Source: Massilia sp. WG5 (GTDB lineage Bacteria; Pseudomonadota; Gammaproteobacteria; Burkholderiales; Burkholderiaceae_D). Taken from it: DNA of 64,000 nt. This document shows positions 26,746 through 39,668 of the stretch, piece after piece. The notes below the pieces were generated by a model, which was not told the DNA's origin, made no database searches, and saw only the letters and a program-made list of their open reading frames with translations. How positions within the stretch are numbered: the stretch's first letter is position 1; every line of letters begins with the position of its first letter. The stretch lies in the NCBI RefSeq assembly GCF_001412595.2, contig NZ_CP012640.2:1116001-1180000 (forward strand), written 5' to 3'. The translations under genes were made by a program, and so were the position numbers.

Positions 26746-28860
26746 TTAAACTTTAGTTTGTATGATTGGAGGCAAGGACACCGCTCCCGATCTCGCGTCC
26801 TCCCACGCACGCTGAACTAAAGCCTCACCGTCCCTTGAATTTTTCTTTTTGTACTTATTTAATGCATCGTTAGCAATCAACCAACGATCTTCATATACGG
26901 CGTTCCAAGTAACACCCATTATCAGTCGTTGCTCTTCATATTGAAGAATTCTCAAGCAGATGTATGGCAGGTGTTTTTGACAAATGATACTACGCCTACA
27001 ACCGAGACATAGGTCGTAATAGGTGCATTCTTTTGCGATCGCCATGCCATGGGTAGGGTTAGCTGGATCTTTGCACTCGCACAAGTATAGGGATTTTCGC
27101 GCTTCAGGTTTATCCTCCAAAGATACTTCGCCAGCGAATTCCAACGCTTGATTAATATTTTTGGAAGTGATTGTAGCTATAGCAATATCGAGAACCGCTG
27201 TGGCGTTTTGCGAACGCATTATATAATTAGATAGAGTAACGTCTAGCGTATTGTGGTCTAGGTCTGATTGAAGCCGGTCCGCAAGCTCCTGAGAATTCAC
27301 GACACCAGATAGGTGCTCCAACATTTTTGTTGTCGCAAATACCTTTCTGAATCTTTTTGTTTCCAAGCTCTGTAAGAGCTCCCCGTTTTCTAGAGTTACG
27401 GGATAACGTTGATTCAAATCCCGACCCCATTGACTTACGACAGTTTCTGCCATTTCAAAGAACGGGCCGTCAAAATTTGTTTTCGCATGCCTTTCATACT
27501 CCTCCAACATCTGATATAAAGGACTATCGATCACTATAGCAACGGCAATTGGCTTGTCTTTTGTGAGCGAACCGGTTTTTCTTTTCCATCCGATAATCTC
27601 GACTTCTTTAGGCGCACCCTCTTTTCTAACGAACAAGGTGTCGCCTTGGGACAATATGCTTTTCCCATCAATACGCGACGACCAACTTAGCACAACCTCT
27701 TTATTGAGCCCAGTATAAATCATTACTATATTAACCAGGCAGAATGCAAGTTGCGATAGAGCCCCCGTTTTATCGTCTTTCACTGAACGTTTAGCATAAA
27801 GTCCGAAAACATTATGTCTTGGCGCAGTAGAGTGTAGAAGATGGGTCTTCCTTTCCCAGACTACATATGCCTCATATTTTTTTGCCAAATCAGGACAGTA
27901 CTTCGCATAACCAAGAATCAGTTTAGTAAATTGCTTCTTTGAATGAAAATTAAGCTTAAACCATAGAAGTTTATGATTTAATATTTTTCCGTAGCCAATC
28001 TCGGTCGATAGCCAAAGATGCAAGAAATTATAAATATCGGCCCTTCCGTTACTTGCTCGCCTGGGTTTACGTCCATGGAATATCCAATCTTCGCCAAGAG
28101 ACTCCAATGTCAACTCTTCATAATGCTTCAAGTAAGCTATCTGGCGCTTGAACCGATAGAGAAATTGCGCTAGCAATTGATACATAATTGCATCGGAATA
28201 TGCCCCGTCTATATCATCACCGGAATGATTATGCGGCTCAGGAGCATTATTCCGACGTGGATTTGGCCAAGCTATCTTTTGCAAGTTTCCGTCAAAACTC
28301 GTCGCATGATATGATGAAAATATAGATCTGGGATCACCGAATGCTCTCTTATAACCTTTGACGTTTCCCGTCTCAAGGAAGCTTCTGTAATCCAGCCAGT
28401 CCTGATATTCGATACTGTAAATGTTGAAACCATCTAATTTTTCTAAACGAGAGGTGGAGATGAACTCGATCCAAATCTTCACGCTGGTAACGATATTCGT
28501 CAGCGTGCTATATGATTTGTATTTTCCCGTTAGGAAATGAATCATTAGCCGTGCTAATTGGTGGCCGAATCCGGGCGTGATCTTTTGAGAAGCGAAATCG
28601 GGGAGTGCAAGTGACGATAAGCCGCGATTACCGCTGTTCCCGCCGATGACATATTTGATGCCATTTGCTTTGGCCGCTATGACCTCTGCAGATGAAGGCG
28701 TTTGAAGGTAGAACCGGGTAAGTTTTTGTTCAGAACGACTGCCGCCGTCTGATATATCGATAAACCGCTTGAGCGGCGGTAAACCGTCATCTTGCAACTG
28801 GGCGCGATTGGCGTCAGGCAATAACTGAATGTGTACGGGAGGTTTCGACCGACGGCCCAT
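26746..28860 (-). CDS. tyrosine recombinase A of the integration module, degenerate active site
   Basis: 704 residues, start ATG 28860, the first gene of the module. The catalytic-domain pattern is recognisable but altered: where the first Arg is expected the sequence is IYTGLNKEVVLSW (Asn386), the HxxR position reads ETKRFRKVF (Lys for His, Arg kept), while the final DHNTLDVTLSNYIM keeps His and Tyr. A cysteine cluster follows (LCECKDP, then KECTYYDLCLGCRRSIICQKH), probably a zinc site. It may be a structural or regulatory partner rather than a full strand-exchange enzyme. Large first recombinases with a C-terminal Cys cluster are known in recombinase trios. Confidence 0.8.
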   Translation of the reverse strand: MGRRSKPPVHIQLLPDANRAQLQDDGLPPLKRFIDISDGGSRSEQKLTRFYLQTPSSAEVIAAKANGIKYVIGGNSGNRGLSSLALPDFASQKITPGFGHQLARLMIHFLTGKYKSYSTLTNIVTSVKIWIEFISTSRLEKLDGFNIYSIEYQDWLDYRSFLETGNVKGYKRAFGDPRSIFSSYHATSFDGNLQKIAWPNPRRNNAPEPHNHSGDDIDGAYSDAIMYQLLAQFLYRFKRQIAYLKHYEELTLESLGEDWIFHGRKPRRASNGRADIYNFLHLWLSTEIGYGKILNHKLLWFKLNFHSKKQFTKLILGYAKYCPDLAKKYEAYVVWERKTHLLHSTAPRHNVFGLYAKRSVKDDKTGALSQLAFCLVNIVMIYTGLNKEVVLSWSSRIDGKSILSQGDTLFVRKEGAPKEVEIIGWKRKTGSLTKDKPIAVAIVIDSPLYQMLEEYERHAKTNFDGPFFEMAETVVSQWGRDLNQRYPVTLENGELLQSLETKRFRKVFATTKMLEHLSGVVNSQELADRLQSDLDHNTLDVTLSNYIMRSQNATAVLDIAIATITSKNINQALEFAGEVSLEDKPEARKSLYLCECKDPANPTHGMAIAKECTYYDLCLGCRRSIICQKHLPYICLRILQYEEQRLIMGVTWNAVYEDRWLIANDALNKYKKKNSRDGEALVQRAWEDARSGAVSLPPIIQTKV

Positions 28861-31055
<2,195 letters not shown>

Positions 31056-31059
<4 letters not shown>

Positions 31060-34000
31060 GCTGCTTGTGCCTCAGTAGCGAAATTCGCGGCGGACTCCAT
31101 GTCCACCGCCACGATGCGCGATACGCCCTGCTCCTGCATCGTCACACCGATCAGTTGGTTGGCCATCTCCATCGCGATCTTGTTGTGCGAGATGAAGAGG
31201 AATTGGGTATGGTCCGACATGCGCTTGACCATGCGGCAGAAGCGCTCGGTATTCGCGTCGTCCAGGGGCGCGTCCACCTCGTCGAGGAGGCAGAACGGCG
31301 CGGGATTCAGGCGGAACATCGAGAATACCAGCGCGGTCGCGGTCAGCGCCTTTTCGCCGCCGGACAGCAGGTGGATCGTGGCGTTCTTCTTGCCCGGCGG
31401 CTGGGCCATGACCTGCACGCCGGCGTCCAGGATTTCTTCGCCCGTCATCACCAGCCTGGCGGTGCCGCCGCCGAACAGGATCGGGAACAGTTCCGAGAAG
31501 TTGGCGTTGACGCGGTCGAAGGTGTCCTGCAGCAGGTCGCGCGATTCGCGGTCGATGCGCGCGATCGCGCCCTCCAGCGTGGCGATCGCTTCCTGCAGGT
31601 CGGCGTTCTGGGAATCGAGGAAGCGCTTCCTTTCGGTGGCCTGGGCCAGCTCCTCGACCGCCGCCAGGTTCACCGCGCCGAGCGCCGTGATCGCGTTGGT
31701 CAGGCGCGTCACCTCGCCCTGCAGGTATTGCGGCTTCATTTCCGGATTCAGCTTGCTGGTCAGCTCGGCCTCGTCGGCGCCGGTGGCGCTCAGGGCTTCG
31801 GCAAACTGTTCCTGGTTCAGGCGCGCGGCCTGCTCCTTCAGCTGCATCTCGGTGATGCGCTCGCGCTGCGGCTGCAGGCTGCGTTCGGCGCCCATGCGCG
31901 CTTCTTCGGCGCTGCGCAGCTGCTGCGTCAGCTGGTCGAGTTCGTGACGCGCGTCGGCCAGCGCCTGCTCCTGCGCGGTGCGGCGCGCCAGCAGTTCCTG
32001 CAGGCCTTCGGCGGCGGTGCCGGATTCCAGCGCTTCCAGCTCCATCTTGCCGGCGCCGATGCTCTCCAGGACCTGGGCCGCCTGCTGGTTGGCGGTGGCG
32101 ATGGTGCGGCGCAGCTCTTCGATGCGGGTGCGCTGGGTCTTCTCGGCGAATACCGCTTCCTGGGCCGCCCGTTCCAGCTCGCGCAGCCTGTCGCGCGCCT
32201 CGCTCAAGGCGCGTTCCTTGTCCTGGAATGCGAGCTGGCCGTCCTCGTGCGAACCCTGCAGCTCGGCCAGCTCCATGTCGAGCTCCTCGAACCGGGCCTC
32301 GGCCTCCGCCTTGACCTGGCGCTGCTCGGACTCCTGGGCCGCGATCTCGTCGAGGTCGGCGGAAATCTGGCCGCTCCTCTGGTTGAAGCGGGCCTCGACC
32401 TCGGCCTGCCTGACCACCTCGATCTGCAGGGCGTGGGTTTCGCGCTGCAGGGTGGCGACCTTCTGGCGGCCGTCCTGCAGGCGGCGCTGCAGCTCCGTGA
32501 CGGCGGCGTCGGCGCGGGTGGCGCGGCTGCGCGCCTCGTCCAGCAGCAGGGCCTGGGCGCGCAGCTGTTTGCCGATGTTGTCGATCTCGTGCTGGCGCGC
32601 CAGCACGCCGTCCTGCTCGGCGTCGGCGGCGTAGAAGCGTACGCTGGAGCGGCTGACGATGTGACCGTGCGGCGTGACGAAACAGCCTCCTGGCGGCAGG
32701 CGATCGCGCTGGGCCAGGGCCGTGCCCGGATCGTCGGCCACATACACCTCGTGCAGCCAGTCGTCCAGCAGGCCGCGCAGGCCGGGGTCGTTCAGTTTCA
32801 GCAGGCTGGCGAAGGATTTCAGACCGTGCGCCGCCGGCGCGGGGGCGGCGGTCGAGGGCGTGTAGACGGCCATGCGCGCCGGCGGCGCATCGCCGAAGAA
32901 GCCGCGCGCCCAGTCCAGGTTCGAGATCTCGAGCGCGCCCGTGCGTTCGCGCAGCACCGACTCCAGCGCGGTCTCCCAGCCGGCCTCGATATCGAGCTTC
33001 TGCCACAGGCGCGGCAGCTTGTCGAGTTCGTGCTTCTGCAGCCAGGGCTGGACCTTGCCCTGGGTCTGGACCCGGTCCTGCAGCTGGCGCAGGGCCGACA
33101 GGCGCGCTTCCAGCCTGGCGTTCGCCGCGCTCTCCTGCTGGACCTGGGCGTGGGCTTCGCGCCGCTCCTGCTCGCTGGATTCCTGGCGGCTGGCGGCTTC
33201 CTCCAGCAACAGGTTCTGTTCTTCCAGTTGCAGTTGCTTCTCTTCCTGCTGCATCCGCAGCTTGTCGAGGTGGCCGGCGTCCGGCAGGTTCAGGTTGCCG
33301 CGTTCCTGCTGCAGGCGCTCGCGGCGCGTCGCCAGGGTCGCGAGGATGTTGGAGGCATTGCGCTGGTGCGCCGACGAGAGTTCGATGCGCTGCTGGACCT
33401 GCATGATGCGGGCGCGCGATTCGGTCGATTTTTCCTGGGCCGCGCGCCAGGCGGCGTCCAGTTCCGGCAGGCGCTCGTTCTGCGCCTCGACCGCGATCTG
33501 CGCGCCTTCGACGCGGGCCGCCAGTTCCTCCAGCCGGTATTCCGCTTCCTCGATCTGCTCCTGGGTCTCGTTCGCCTGGTTCAGCCACTGCTCGCGCTGG
33601 GCGGTGAGCGTACCGATCTGGTTCTGCAGCCGGGTGCGCGACTCGACCACGAACTTGATCTGCGCTTCCAGGCTGCCGATCTCGGAGTTGGTCTGGTACA
33701 GCGCGCCTTGCGCCGCATGCAGGCGGTCGCCGGTTTCATAATGCGCCTGGCGCATGCGCTCCAGTTCCAGCTCCAGGTGGCGCATCTTCGCGTTCTGTTC
33801 TTCGAGGCCGGTCTGGGCCTGTTCCATCTCGAGGAACCAGCGCGCCTGCTCGGCCTTGGCTTCGTTCTTGCGCAGCAGCCAGAGCAGCTTCTGCTTTTCT
33901 TCCTGGTCGGCCTGCAACTGGTGGAAGCGGTTCGCGACCGCGGCCTGGGCCTCGAGTTTCTCGAGGTTGGCGTTCAGCTCGCGCAGGATGTCCTCGACGC

Positions 34001-34577
34001 GGACCAGGTTCTCGCGCGTGTCGGACAGGCGGTTCTCGGTCTCGCGGCGCCGCTCCTTGTATTTGGAAACGCCGGCCGCCTCTTCCAGGAATACGCGCAG
34101 CTCCTCGGGCCGCGACTCGATGATCCGCGAGATCATGCCCTGGCCGATGATGGCATAGGCGCGCGGGCCGAGGCCGGTGCCGAGGAAGATGTCCTGGATG
34201 TCGCGCCGGCGCACCGGCTGGCCGTTGATGTAGTAGGTCGAGGTCCCGTCGCGCGTGAGCGTGCGCTTGACGGCGATCTCGGCGTACTGGCCCCACTGCC
34301 CGGCCGCCTTGCCCGCGCTGTTGTCGAACACCAGTTCGACCGAGGCGCGCCCGGCCGGCTTGCGGTAGGTGGAGCCGTTGAAGATCACATCCTGCATCGA
34401 CTCGCCGCGCAGCTCGGAGGCTTTCGATTCGCCCAGCACCCAGCGTACGGCATCGATGATGTTCGACTTGCCGCATCCGTTCGGGCCGACCACGCCGACC
34501 AGTTGCCCCGGCACCTGGAAATTGGTGGGATCGACGAAAGACTTAAATCCCGACAATTTGATGGAGGATAGACGCAC
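31056..34577 (-). CDS. smc: chromosome segregation ATPase SMC
   Basis: 1173 residues, full length. N-terminal Walker A GPNGCGKSN (Lys37), two long coiled-coil arms (very Glu/Gln/Arg-rich), a hinge at about residues 510-670, and C-terminal signature HLLSGGEKALTATALVF with Walker B CLLDEVDAPLDDAN. It condenses and organises the chromosome with ScpA/ScpB. The coding density and codon bias give a long false frame on the opposite strand. It heads the smc-zipA-ligA operon whose last gene is broken by the island. Confidence 0.96.
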
Positions 34578-34878
34578 GTTTGCTCAGGGTGGAGGGGTAT
34601 CTGTCAAAAGCTGAATCATACCACCTGTTCCTTGCTTTACGGCCAAGATTTGGCGTCGCTTCCCACTCTGGGCGCCCGCGCTGTCCCGATCAATTTCACT
34701 CCCTGTAGCGTCATCGATCCTCCCTTGGGCGCATGCGAAACGCATGCTCACCAAAATAGCAATTGGAATTGCTATTCAATGGCATTTTTAGTGCTATGCT
34801 CAGGTCGTAATATTGCCGGACAGCCGAAGGCAATGCTGCTGACGAGACCATTGCCAGCCATTTACGAGAGGACACAAT
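34578..34878. other. divergent intergenic region smc / S41 protease
   Basis: About 300 bases between two divergent genes; it must hold both promoters. It is locally AT-rich around 34750-34800, but I see no convincing sigma70 pair. A 133-codon plus-strand frame here (34632-35033) runs into the protease gene out of frame and is rejected. Confidence 0.5.
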
Positions 34879-35973
34879 ATGAAAAAGAAATGGATTGCCA
34901 TACCTTCTTTATTATTGCTGGCAGGTATCGGCGTGTTTGCCGCCATGCCGGTATGGCGCCCGGCATGGGAAGCGTACCGCCCCCGCCCCAAGGTCGTGGT
35001 CGACGGGGCCATGCGCGCAGAAGCGATCGATAACCTGGTAGCTGGCCTGAACCGGTACTACGTTTTTCCCGACAAGGCAAAACAGATCGAGACCCTGCTG
35101 CGGCAGCGGCGGCAAGACGGCGCTTACGATGGCGCCCGCAGCGGCGTGAAACTGGCCGCGCTGCTTGAAGCGGACCTGGCGTTCGTTGCCCATGACCTGC
35201 ATATGCGAGTCAGGTTCAGCCCCGAACGCTTGCCGCCCCAGCCGCCCCCGCCTTCCATGAAACGGCTGGCATCGCTGCAGGCGCCACCCGAGGACAGCAA
35301 TGTCGCCATGCGCTGGATCAACCGGATCGGGCGCAGCATGGCGACATTCGGCGTCGAGAAGGTCTCACATCTGACGCCGAACATCGGCTATCTGAAAGTG
35401 TCGGGATTTCCGCCACCCTATCTCACGGCCGAAAAATATGCTGCTGCGATGGACGAGCTCGCCGATACCGATGCCCTTGTCATCGACGTGCGCGACAACC
35501 GCGGCGGCACGCCCCTATCGGTGGCCCTGCTGGTCAGCTATTTCGTCGACCAGCGCACCCGCCTGAACGACATCTGGGACCGCGCATCCGGGGAAACGGC
35601 GCAGTTCTGGACAGAAGACAAACTCGACGGCAAACGCTATGGCGGCAAGAAGCCGGTCGTGATCCTGGCCGGCCCCGGCACAGCGTCCGCCGGCGAAGAT
35701 TTCACCTACACCATGCAGGCCCTGAAACGCGCCACCGTGATCGGCGCACGGACTTGGGGAGGCGCGCATCCGACCATGCCCTGGCGGCTTGGCGATCACC
35801 TGTATGCCATGATACCGAGCGCGCGCAGCATCAGCCCGATCACCCACGGCAACTGGGAAGGCACGGGTGTGATTCCGGATGTCGCGGCGCCGCCGGCCGA
35901 GGCGCTCGCGGTGGCGAAGGCGCTGCTGCAAGGTCGACCCGGCGGCGCCATAGCCGTCGACAGCAGGAAGTGA
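34879..35973 (+). CDS. S41 family serine protease
   Basis: 364 residues with an N-terminal signal/anchor (KKKWIAIPSLLLLAGIGVFA). The C-terminal half is an S41 (tail-specific/IRBP-like) domain: VIDVRDNRGGTPLSVALLVS and the active-site segment GPGTASAGEDF, with Ser270 the likely nucleophile. The N-terminal part (residues 40-170) resembles the helical region that precedes the domain in IRBP-type members; no PDZ domain is evident. Probably a periplasmic peptidase. Monocistronic, convergent with the PAP2 gene. Confidence 0.85.
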   Translation: MKKKWIAIPSLLLLAGIGVFAAMPVWRPAWEAYRPRPKVVVDGAMRAEAIDNLVAGLNRYYVFPDKAKQIETLLRQRRQDGAYDGARSGVKLAALLEADLAFVAHDLHMRVRFSPERLPPQPPPPSMKRLASLQAPPEDSNVAMRWINRIGRSMATFGVEKVSHLTPNIGYLKVSGFPPPYLTAEKYAAAMDELADTDALVIDVRDNRGGTPLSVALLVSYFVDQRTRLNDIWDRASGETAQFWTEDKLDGKRYGGKKPVVILAGPGTASAGEDFTYTMQALKRATVIGARTWGGAHPTMPWRLGDHLYAMIPSARSISPITHGNWEGTGVIPDVAAPPAEALAVAKALLQGRPGGAIAVDSRK

Positions 35974-36702
35974 TCAGGTGCAGAGGAGGTCGAAACGGCG
36001 CCTGTACGGCGCGCACGGCGGTACGTAGGCGTTCCTCGCCGGCTGCCAATCGTCGCGCAGCCAGACGCGGTCGCTGCCGGACAGCTTGAGCGCCGCCGCC
36101 GTCAGCCACTGGTGGGAATTCATGGGGTCGGCGCGCGGCAGCAGCACGGTTGCCGCCAGCAGGCCGAGCAACAGTGGCTGGGGCGTCCAGTCGCGCGCGG
36201 CGCGGCAGCGCACGATGAACAGGCCGGCCGCGCCCAGGCCCAGCAGGCAGCCTGCAATGGCTTCGCTGGGCGTGTGGGCGTGAACCTTGACGCGGGCCAC
36301 CGCCACCGCCGCCGCCAGGATCGCGCCCGCCAGCACGGCGGCGCGCTGCCAGCCTTCCTTGCGGCGCTCGGGCTGCCCGTCCGCCCGTCCTTCCTTGCGC
36401 CGTTCGACGCGCCGCCTGCCCTGGCGATCCAGCAGCAGGAACAGCGCGACCGGGAACACGGCCGCGGCGCGGGTGGCGTGGCCTGAGAAGCCCGTAAAGC
36501 CCAGCGAGCGCACGCCGATGCCCCAGCCGAGGAAGGCCACCTGGCTGGCCGCCGCAATGAGGATCGCCGCGCCGAACAGCAGGCACCAGGCCAGCGCCAG
36601 CCGCCAGCAGCGCGCGCCGACCAGCCAGGCGGCGATGGCGAGGGCGAGCAATGCGGTGACGTTCAGGCCGCCCAGGGCGGAGAGATGGGACCACCAGATC
36701 AT
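35974..36702 (-). CDS. PAP2-family membrane phosphatase
   Basis: 242 residues, about six membrane helices. The PAP2 signature is present: FSGHAT (SGH motif) and ARVKVHAHTPSEAIAGCLLG (Arg and His of the third motif), with Glu in place of the usual Asp. These enzymes remove phosphate from lipid phosphates such as phosphatidate or undecaprenyl pyrophosphate at the outer face of the inner membrane. A basic loop rich in Arg/Glu/Lys separates the two motifs. The stop abuts the S41 protease gene end to end. Confidence 0.75.
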   Translation of the reverse strand: MIWWSHLSALGGLNVTALLALAIAAWLVGARCWRLALAWCLLFGAAILIAAASQVAFLGWGIGVRSLGFTGFSGHATRAAAVFPVALFLLLDRQGRRRVERRKEGRADGQPERRKEGWQRAAVLAGAILAAAVAVARVKVHAHTPSEAIAGCLLGLGAAGLFIVRCRAARDWTPQPLLLGLLAATVLLPRADPMNSHQWLTAAALKLSGSDRVWLRDDWQPARNAYVPPCAPYRRRFDLLCT

Positions 36703-36747
36703 GATTGGAAATCGTCGAGAATGCGTGCGGCTCGACTATAGCGCACT

Positions 36748-39252
36748 TCAGGCGGCCGCCTGCATTGCCTCCGACAGCACCTGCCCCACCACGCCATCGA
36801 TGGCCAGCACGCGTGCGGCGCCGGCGTGCAGCAGCCCGGCGAATTTTTCGGCGGACAGCGAGAAGGCTTCGCGCCGTCCCGCCCCCGAGAAGATGAACAG
36901 GGTGCGCAGCGGGCTCACCCAGGCCAGCTTGACCTTGCGCGCCCCCTCGGCGCCGCGGAACTCGAACCACATGCCGCGCTCCAGGCCGTCCACCGGCGAA
37001 ATCATCTGCTGGCGCGCCGCTTCCTGCTCGGCCGCAGCCTGTTCCAGTTCGACCCGGCGCAGCGCATCCTGCTGGGCCGCCTCGACCGCCAGTTCCAGCT
37101 GGCGCTCCGGCGACAGTTCGATCGGCGCCCGCACGATCGAGGCGTGGCACTCGGCCAGGCGGGCGAAGAATTGCAGGCGCTCGGCGTCCTGCCACTTGAT
37201 CGCATCGAGCCATTTGTTCAGCGTGGTCAGCAGCTTCGGCAGCTTGGCGATCAGGGACTTGCGCTGTTCCTGGGTCGGCTTCGGCTTGACACTCCAGATC
37301 AGCTCATCCATCGCGCGGGTGGCATTGCCGACCGCGCCCGGCTTGTCCGCTTCGATGCTGTAGGCGAAGGTCATCACCGTGGTCCAGCGCTGCTCGAGGA
37401 AACCGCTGACCACCTGCTCGACCTCGCCGGCCTCGACCCGCAGGGCGACCGCGTCGCGCGCGGCGCGGGTCGCGACCTGCAGCTTTTCCTGTCTCAGGGC
37501 GATGGCGACCGGGCCCGCCATCGCCTGTTCCTGGGCGCTTTCCTCGGCGGCGATGCCGGCCTCGAGCTCGGCCACCGCTTCGGCGAAGGCTTCGGGATGC
37601 GCTTCGCCGCCCGCGCCGACCCGTTCGACGCTGCGCTGCATCACCTGGAACAGCGGATCGTCCCGGTCCTTGCGCTGCTCCCAGCCCATGCGCGACAGCA
37701 GGTCGACAAGGCGCCGCGCCGGGTGCGCTTCCTCGTAGAAGAAACTCTTGTCGAGCAGCGCCGCCTTCAGCACCGGCACCTGCAGCACATGCAGCAGTTC
37801 GCGCGTCTGCGGCGGGATGCTGTCGTCCAGCAGGACCGTCTCGAACACGCGCGACAACAGGCCCAGCGTGCTTTCATCGCCGCGCGACAGGCTGCCCTTC
37901 GGCAGACTCTGGGCGAAGCGCGGCAAATAGAAGACGTTATGCGGCAGCGCGCCGCCTGCCGCGGGGAAGGCGCCGACCGGCTGGGCCTGGCCCTCCCCTT
38001 GCCCCCGGGCCTGAGCCTGGGCTTGGGCCTGCAGCGCCGGCTCGATGCGCGCCAGGAAGTCGAGCAGCGGCGCGGCCTGGCCCGGGCTCAGCAGCGCGGC
38101 ATCGTGCGGCAGGCCGGGGATGGGAGGCAGGCCGGCGGCGGCCAGGCTGCCGGACGGAGCGGCGCCGGCGACGCTGCCGGCCGGCGCCACGCCGGATGCG
38201 GCCGCAGCGAAGAAGCCCGCGGCGCCGGCGCCCGGATAGTGGAAGCCGGGCGCCGCAACGCCGCTTGCCGGCGCGCCCGGCACCGGCACAGACACGCCGG
38301 CGCCGGCCGCTGCAAGGAATCCGCCCGCCGGCCGGGCCGTGCCCGGCGGCGCATCCAACGCGCCGGCGGCCTCCTGCGGCTCGCCCTGCTCCGCCGCCGC
38401 CGAGGCAAACCCGGCCGCGGCGCTGGGCCGCCAGCCGCCGGTTCCCGCGGGCATCTCGGGAAGCTCGGGAATCAGGGGCGCGTCATCGCCGAACAGCTTG
38501 CGCAACTGCTCGGCCAGCGCGGCCTTGCCGCTGGCGCGCGCGGCGCGGGCCGCGGCGGCATCGTCGGTCTTCTGGATGCGACAAGCCTCGACCGCGCCCG
38601 CCTGGCCATCCTTGCGCACCAGCGCCTCGACCAGGGCCTCGTACAAGGGCGCGAAGTCGAATACCAGTGCGGGCCGCAGCAGTTCGAGGATCAGGTCGTG
38701 CGATTCTTCTTCCGGCTCGAATTCGCGCCAGGCTTCTTCCAGGGCTTTCAGGAAGACTTCGGGCCGGAAGGGATTGGCATCGGCGCGCAGCACGCCCTTG
38801 CCCAGGAAGAGGCCGAGGCGGACCGACAGCGCCGCCAGCTGCTCCGAATGCTGGATGTCGAAGGGCCGGGTGATGGCGCCGAAGGCGACCTTGCTGTCCA
38901 TGACCTCGAGCGGGACCAGGCTGAGGGTGGCCGGTACGTCCCTGGCGGCATCGCCGGGCAGCAGGCGCTCGAGTTCCTGGCGCAGGGCGCGTTCGAGGCC
39001 GGTAGCGGCCAGGTGGAAGTAGGCGTAGCCGTTGTCCTTCAGGAGTTTGCCGGAGCGGACGCGCCGGTACACCTCGCGGGTATCCATGCCCGGCTGGCCG
39101 ACGTCCGCCAGTGCGGCGCCAAACCGGCCCGCCATGGACGTGAGTTGCTCCTTGAAGCGCGCCGCTGCGATACCGACGAGCGCATCCAGCGTCGCCTGCT
39201 GCTGCAAGGCGGCCTGGCGCGCTGCCGGACGCTGGATTCGGCTCGATGACAT
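36748..39252 (-). CDS. DUF1631 domain-containing protein
   Basis: 834 residues, cytoplasmic. It matches the DUF1631 family in its N-terminus (QATLDALVGIAAARFKEQL), the central helical part with LRELLHVLQVPVLKAALLD-type sequence (here TRELLHVLQVPVLKAALLD), and the C-terminal segment GLERGMWFEFRGAEGARKVK ending near SAEKFAGLL. A Pro/Ala/Gly-rich low-complexity stretch (about residues 270-400) separates the halves. The function of the family is not established. Confidence 0.85.
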   Translation of the reverse strand: MSSSRIQRPAARQAALQQQATLDALVGIAAARFKEQLTSMAGRFGAALADVGQPGMDTREVYRRVRSGKLLKDNGYAYFHLAATGLERALRQELERLLPGDAARDVPATLSLVPLEVMDSKVAFGAITRPFDIQHSEQLAALSVRLGLFLGKGVLRADANPFRPEVFLKALEEAWREFEPEEESHDLILELLRPALVFDFAPLYEALVEALVRKDGQAGAVEACRIQKTDDAAAARAARASGKAALAEQLRKLFGDDAPLIPELPEMPAGTGGWRPSAAAGFASAAAEQGEPQEAAGALDAPPGTARPAGGFLAAAGAGVSVPVPGAPASGVAAPGFHYPGAGAAGFFAAAASGVAPAGSVAGAAPSGSLAAAGLPPIPGLPHDAALLSPGQAAPLLDFLARIEPALQAQAQAQARGQGEGQAQPVGAFPAAGGALPHNVFYLPRFAQSLPKGSLSRGDESTLGLLSRVFETVLLDDSIPPQTRELLHVLQVPVLKAALLDKSFFYEEAHPARRLVDLLSRMGWEQRKDRDDPLFQVMQRSVERVGAGGEAHPEAFAEAVAELEAGIAAEESAQEQAMAGPVAIALRQEKLQVATRAARDAVALRVEAGEVEQVVSGFLEQRWTTVMTFAYSIEADKPGAVGNATRAMDELIWSVKPKPTQEQRKSLIAKLPKLLTTLNKWLDAIKWQDAERLQFFARLAECHASIVRAPIELSPERQLELAVEAAQQDALRRVELEQAAAEQEAARQQMISPVDGLERGMWFEFRGAEGARKVKLAWVSPLRTLFIFSGAGRREAFSLSAEKFAGLLHAGAARVLAIDGVVGQVLSEAMQAAA

Positions 39253-39668
39253 TGGTGGACGGCGGTATATTTGGCTTGCTTGCTGCTATTGTGGCACATA
39301 ATTTCCATATGGCAATCACATTCTGCGGATCGCCATGCCGCTGGGGCCGCCGGGTGTCCTCCGACAGGCACCGGCTAGTCATTGCAGAAAAGAATGTTTA
39401 TGCTATTGATGAGCTAACATGATCCGCATATCAAAGACTTCACAAAATCTTCACGCATCGAGATAGAATGACTTTCTCAGCGCAGCAAATTTTATAGAGA
39501 GATTGTTTTCTATAGCTAGGCCATCTCCTACAAGACCGCACGCTGTGTTCCGATACCACATCAACTGCCGGGCTCGCATTATTGACCTACCGGAAACGCT
39601 ACTGATTTCCAATGTTTCAGGACGCTACGGTAAAGCAGAACATTTCCAATATTTTGAAAGGAATGATC
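39253..39668. other. divergent intergenic region before the KGG gene
   Basis: About 415 bases without a credible gene, AT-rich between 39400 and 39510. It should contain the promoters of the DUF1631 gene (leftward) and of the stress-protein gene (rightward). No operator was recognised. A frame from 39503 overlaps the stress gene in another phase and is a shadow. Confidence 0.5.

Noticed and set aside
31065..34571. 1168-codon plus-strand open frame opposite smc
   Set aside because: It mirrors the smc gene, is low-complexity Leu/Gln/Arg-rich, and has no domain; a GC-bias shadow.
34632..35033. 133-codon plus-strand frame
   Set aside because: Out of frame with, and overlapping, the S41 protease signal peptide; no protein-like features.
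36826..39249. 807-codon plus-strand open frame opposite the DUF1631 gene
   Set aside because: Shadow frame; the minus-strand reading is a recognisable family and this one is not.
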